Of a stretch of 64,000 nucleotides of DNA, positions 61,955-64,000 are shown in pieces. This DNA comes from Mycolicibacterium goodii (GTDB lineage Bacteria > Actinomycetota > Actinomycetes > Mycobacteriales > Mycobacteriaceae): the NCBI RefSeq assembly GCF_001187505.1, contig NZ_CP012150.1, positions 3,224,001 through 3,288,000 of the forward strand. Reading direction: 5' to 3'. How positions within the stretch are numbered: the stretch's first letter is position 1; each line of letters begins with the position of its first letter. The position numbers and the translations under genes were made by a program. The notes under the pieces were generated by a model that saw nothing but the letters and a program-made list of their open reading frames with translations, was not told where the DNA came from and did not search any database.

Positions 61955-62397
61955 TCCAGCGGCTCGCCGATACTGGTGACCGTCAGCGTCGCGCCGTGCC
62001 TGGTGGCGCGCACCAACACGGTGTCGCCTGCCTCGAACGGTGGCGTGGCGCCGGGTTGTCCCGCCGTGGGCAGCGTGTAGGACTGGATGAAACCGTCGCT
62101 GCTGCGGACGGTCAGCGCGGTGGCCGACAGCGCCGTGATGGTGCCCGTCTGGGTGACCGTTGTGGTGAAGCCGCCTTTGCTGTCGGCGAGGACGGTCTCA
62201 CTGCGCACGGTCGCCGGATCGGCGTGTTCGCGGGCCGCGGACGCCGGGTCGAACGACCCGGCAGCGCGCGGCCCTCCGCCGGCAAACCGCCCGGGCCCCA
62301 TGCCTGGGGTGTCGGTGGCGGCGTAGATGGCCGCACCGCCGAGACCGCCTATGGCCACCGCGATGCCCACCGCGGCGGCGGTTCCTCGCAAGCTCAT
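61936..62397 (-). CDS. Exported small protein with DUF5666-like barrel
   Basis: Protein of 153 residues. A signal segment (GTAAAVGIAVAIGGLGGAAI) is followed by a Gly/Pro linker (GMGPGRFAGGGPRAAGSF) and one beta domain with repeated Thr/Val (TTTVTQTGTITALSATALTV, FEAGDTVLVRA) like DUF5666/OB-type modules. ATG 62397 follows GGTGGG. Divergent from the two-component regulator 114 bases away, so it may be a target or sensor partner of that system. Confidence 0.72.
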   Translation of the reverse strand: MSLRGTAAAVGIAVAIGGLGGAAIYAATDTPGMGPGRFAGGGPRAAGSFDPASAAREHADPATVRSETVLADSKGGFTTTVTQTGTITALSATALTVRSSDGFIQSYTLPTAGQPGATPPFEAGDTVLVRATRHGATLTVTSIGEPLDQPAAP

Positions 62398-62511
62398 ACC
62401 CACCAGGGTGCAGTCATGAACTATGCGGGGGCTATGAGATGCCTGTGTATCCCCGCTTTCACAGCCGGCACATAGACATCGCACAGTTTCACCCCATACG
62501 GCGGGCGAATA

Positions 62512-63270
62512 ATGGGTGCAATGGGAACGGCGAACGGCACCGACATCGAGTCAGGACGGGCAGTGATGCGTCGGGCCGACGGTAATCCGATCCGGGTCCT
62601 CGTCGTCGATGACGAACCCGTGCTCGCCGAACTGGTCTCCATGGCGCTGCGGTACGAGGGCTGGGACATCACCACCGCGGGCGACGGCGCGAGCGCGATC
62701 ACCGCCGCGCGGGAGAATCCGCCGGACGTCGTGGTGCTCGACGTCATGCTGCCCGACATGAGCGGCCTGGACGTGCTTCGCAAGCTGCGTGAGCAGATCC
62801 CGGGTCTGCCGCTGCTGCTGCTCACCGCGAAGGATTCCGTGGAGGACCGCATCGCGGGGCTCACGGCGGGCGGCGACGACTATGTCACCAAACCGTTCAG
62901 CCTCGAAGAGGTCGTGCTGCGGCTGCGTGCGCTGCTCCGTCGTACCGGCGTGACCAGTGAGGACGGCGGCGCCAAGATCGTCGTCGGTGATCTCGTGCTC
63001 GACGAGGACAGCCACGAGGTGACCCGCGGCGGCGATCCGATCACGTTGACCGCCACCGAGTTCGAACTGCTGCGCTTCATGATGCGCAACGCCAAGCGGG
63101 TGCTGAGCAAGGCGCAGATCCTCGACCGGGTGTGGAGCTACGACTTCGGCGGCCGCTCCAACATCGTCGAACTGTACGTCTCGTATCTGCGCAAGAAGAT
63201 CGACAGCGGGCGCGAACCGATGATCCACACGCTGCGCGGTGCGGGATATGTCCTTCGCCCCCCGCGCTGA
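62512..63270 (+). CDS. OmpR-family response regulator (TrcR-like)
   Basis: Response regulator of 252 residues. Receiver: acidic pocket VVDDEPVLAELVS, phospho-acceptor Asp in VVVLDVMLPDMSG, Thr in LLTAKD, Lys in DDYVTKPFSLEE. The C-terminal winged helix (ITLTATEFELLRFMM, SNIVELYVSYLRKKID, IHTLRGAGYVLRPP) marks the OmpR/PhoB group. Similar to TrcR but I am not sure of orthology. Start uncertain among ATGs 62512, 62521 and 62566; the last follows GTG and would still cover the whole receiver. The kinase gene overlaps its end by 23 bases. Confidence 0.9.
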   Translation: MGAMGTANGTDIESGRAVMRRADGNPIRVLVVDDEPVLAELVSMALRYEGWDITTAGDGASAITAARENPPDVVVLDVMLPDMSGLDVLRKLREQIPGLPLLLLTAKDSVEDRIAGLTAGGDDYVTKPFSLEEVVLRLRALLRRTGVTSEDGGAKIVVGDLVLDEDSHEVTRGGDPITLTATEFELLRFMMRNAKRVLSKAQILDRVWSYDFGGRSNIVELYVSYLRKKIDSGREPMIHTLRGAGYVLRPPR

Positions 63271-64000
63271 CGCGCCGCGCGCGATGCTCGGGGGAACCCG
63301 GTGGTGGTCGCCGCGCACGTGGTCGCTGCGCGCCCGACTGGTGGGCACCCAGGTCGCCCTGCTCGCGGTGGTGTGCGCGAGCATCGGCCTGGCGACCGAG
63401 TTCGCGCTGCAACGCTTTTTGATGCACCAGCTCGACGAGCAGCTGATCGAGGCGGGCAGGCGCTCGGCGGTGATCTTCGAATTGCCGCCACCGCCAATGG
63501 GATTCCCCCCGCCGCCGCGTCGGCCGGGCGCGGTGGCGGGTACCGGACCGCATGGCCGTCGCCTGATCCTGCTCGACCCCGAACAGGGGCCGGGGCCGGG
63601 GTTTCTCAACGCGCCGGGGCAGGCCGCGCGCACCGTGGGCGCCGTCGTCTTCCCGGACGGATCGGTCGACGCGGGCATGATCGCCACCGACGGCAGCCGC
63701 GTCGAGGTCAGCCCCGCGGCGGCCCGACAGTTGTCCGCGGTCGCGGCGGGTCGCAAACCGCAGACCGTCGATCTCGACGGGATCGGCCGGTACCGCGTCA
63801 TCGGTCTGCACCCGCGGCACGGCGGCCCGCAGATCATCGTCACCGGACTGCCGACCGCCGTCGTCGACGACACCCTGTTGTGGGTGCTCGGTATGTTCTG
63901 CGTCATCGCGGCCGTCGCCCTGATCGCCGCGATCACGGCGGGCACCCTGCTCATCAGACGCCAGTTCGCGCCGCTGGCAAGGGTTTCCGCGACCGCGCGG
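63248..64000 (+). CDS. Sensor histidine kinase (TrcS-like), 3' end outside window
   Basis: Membrane sensor kinase; the first 251 residues are visible. Helix 1 LVGTQVALLAVVCASIGLAT, an extracytoplasmic sensor of about 150 residues with a Pro-rich stretch (PPPPMGFPPPPRRPG), helix 2 LWVLGMFCVIAAVALIAAIT, and the start of a HAMP linker (IRRQFAPLARVSATAR). The kinase core lies beyond the edge. ATG 63248 overlaps the regulator gene by 23 bases; an ATG at 63284 is also possible. Confidence 0.88.
   Translation, partial: MSFAPRADAPRAMLGGTRWWSPRTWSLRARLVGTQVALLAVVCASIGLATEFALQRFLMHQLDEQLIEAGRRSAVIFELPPPPMGFPPPPRRPGAVAGTGPHGRRLILLDPEQGPGPGFLNAPGQAARTVGAVVFPDGSVDAGMIATDGSRVEVSPAAARQLSAVAAGRKPQTVDLDGIGRYRVIGLHPRHGGPQIIVTGLPTAVVDDTLLWVLGMFCVIAAVALIAAITAGTLLIRRQFAPLARVSATAR

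Noticed and set aside
62486..62512. SigF promoter before the response regulator
   Set aside because: GTTT is present, but the nearest GGG is only 13 bases away and the following bases do not match.
1..64000. tRNA, rRNA, CRISPR arrays, insertion sequences, prophage
   Set aside because: No cloverleaf-like CCA ends, spaced direct repeats, transposase or phage genes were recognised.

Overview
This window looks like a chromosomal segment of a fast-growing mycobacterium (Mycolicibacterium, close to the M. smegmatis group but probably not M. smegmatis itself). The evidence is high GC, GTG and ATGA-coupled starts, TANNNT -10 elements sitting directly in front of start codons, and a gene order that follows M. 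tuberculosis Rv1248c to Rv1283c: kgd, DHA2 pump (Rv1250), nuclease-helicase (Rv1251c), lprE, deaD, acyltransferase, TetR, cyp130, FAD oxidase, tap, udgB, F420-type reductase, HIT, adenylyl cyclase (Rv1264), paired ABC exporters, lprB-lprC, SixA-like phosphatase, SbcD/SbcC-like pair and oppBCDA. The kgd linker is longer and more repetitive than the M. smegmatis protein as I remember it. All family and synteny calls come from recognition, not from a search.

Region 1 (1-15.8 kb): an MHS-type transporter cut by the window edge, the 2-oxoglutarate enzyme kgd, an EcsC-like protein, two drug-type MFS pumps, a large TM0106/RecB-like nuclease-helicase, lprE, the DEAD-box RNA helicase and a membrane acyltransferase. 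Region 2 (15.8-26.5 kb): an inserted FMN hydroxy-acid oxidase and an iron-linked SIP flavoprotein carrying an IdeR-like box, then the conserved cyp130/TetR pair, a rhomboid protease, FAD oxidase plus Tap pump, udgB, an LLM oxidoreductase, a deazaflavin-type reductase, a HIT protein and a VOC protein.

Region 3 (26.5-35.2 kb) replaces genes found here in M. tuberculosis. It holds an AraC regulator, a 13E12-type DUF222/HNH gene with a perfect SOS box over its start, a family-6 hypoxanthine/uracil DNA glycosylase, a polysaccharide deacetylase, and a divergent redox module. That module is a SnoaL-FMO fusion, a butanediol-type dehydrogenase, an acetoin/diacetyl-type SDR and a GAF regulator without a sigma-54 domain, arranged around a compound palindrome. 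Region 4 (35.2-41.8 kb): a pH-sensing-type adenylyl cyclase translationally coupled to a DUF305 lipoprotein, then a copper module (HMA chaperone, metal-type exported protein, CopA-like ATPase) behind a CsoR/RicR-type operator. An AIM24 protein and a small unknown gene with repeats over its start follow.

Region 5 (41.8-60.8 kb): a heterodimeric ABC exporter with one degenerate ATP site, lipoproteins lprB and lprC, the SixA-like phosphatase, the SbcD/SbcC-like nuclease pair, an inserted block (O-methyltransferase, LysR, DszC-like flavoprotein, alpha/beta hydrolase) and the oligopeptide permease. Region 6 (60.8-64 kb): three tandem tiny exported proteins, two with SigF-like promoters, a small exported protein on the other strand, and a TrcRS-like two-component system cut by the window end.

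Recurring themes are DNA repair (UdgB, HDG, SbcCD-like, RecB-like helicase, SOS-box HNH), efflux, metal handling and exported proteins. Nearly every convergent gene pair abuts or overlaps at its stop codons. I saw no tRNA, rRNA, insertion sequence, CRISPR array or origin, and no gene-free stretch over 300 bases.
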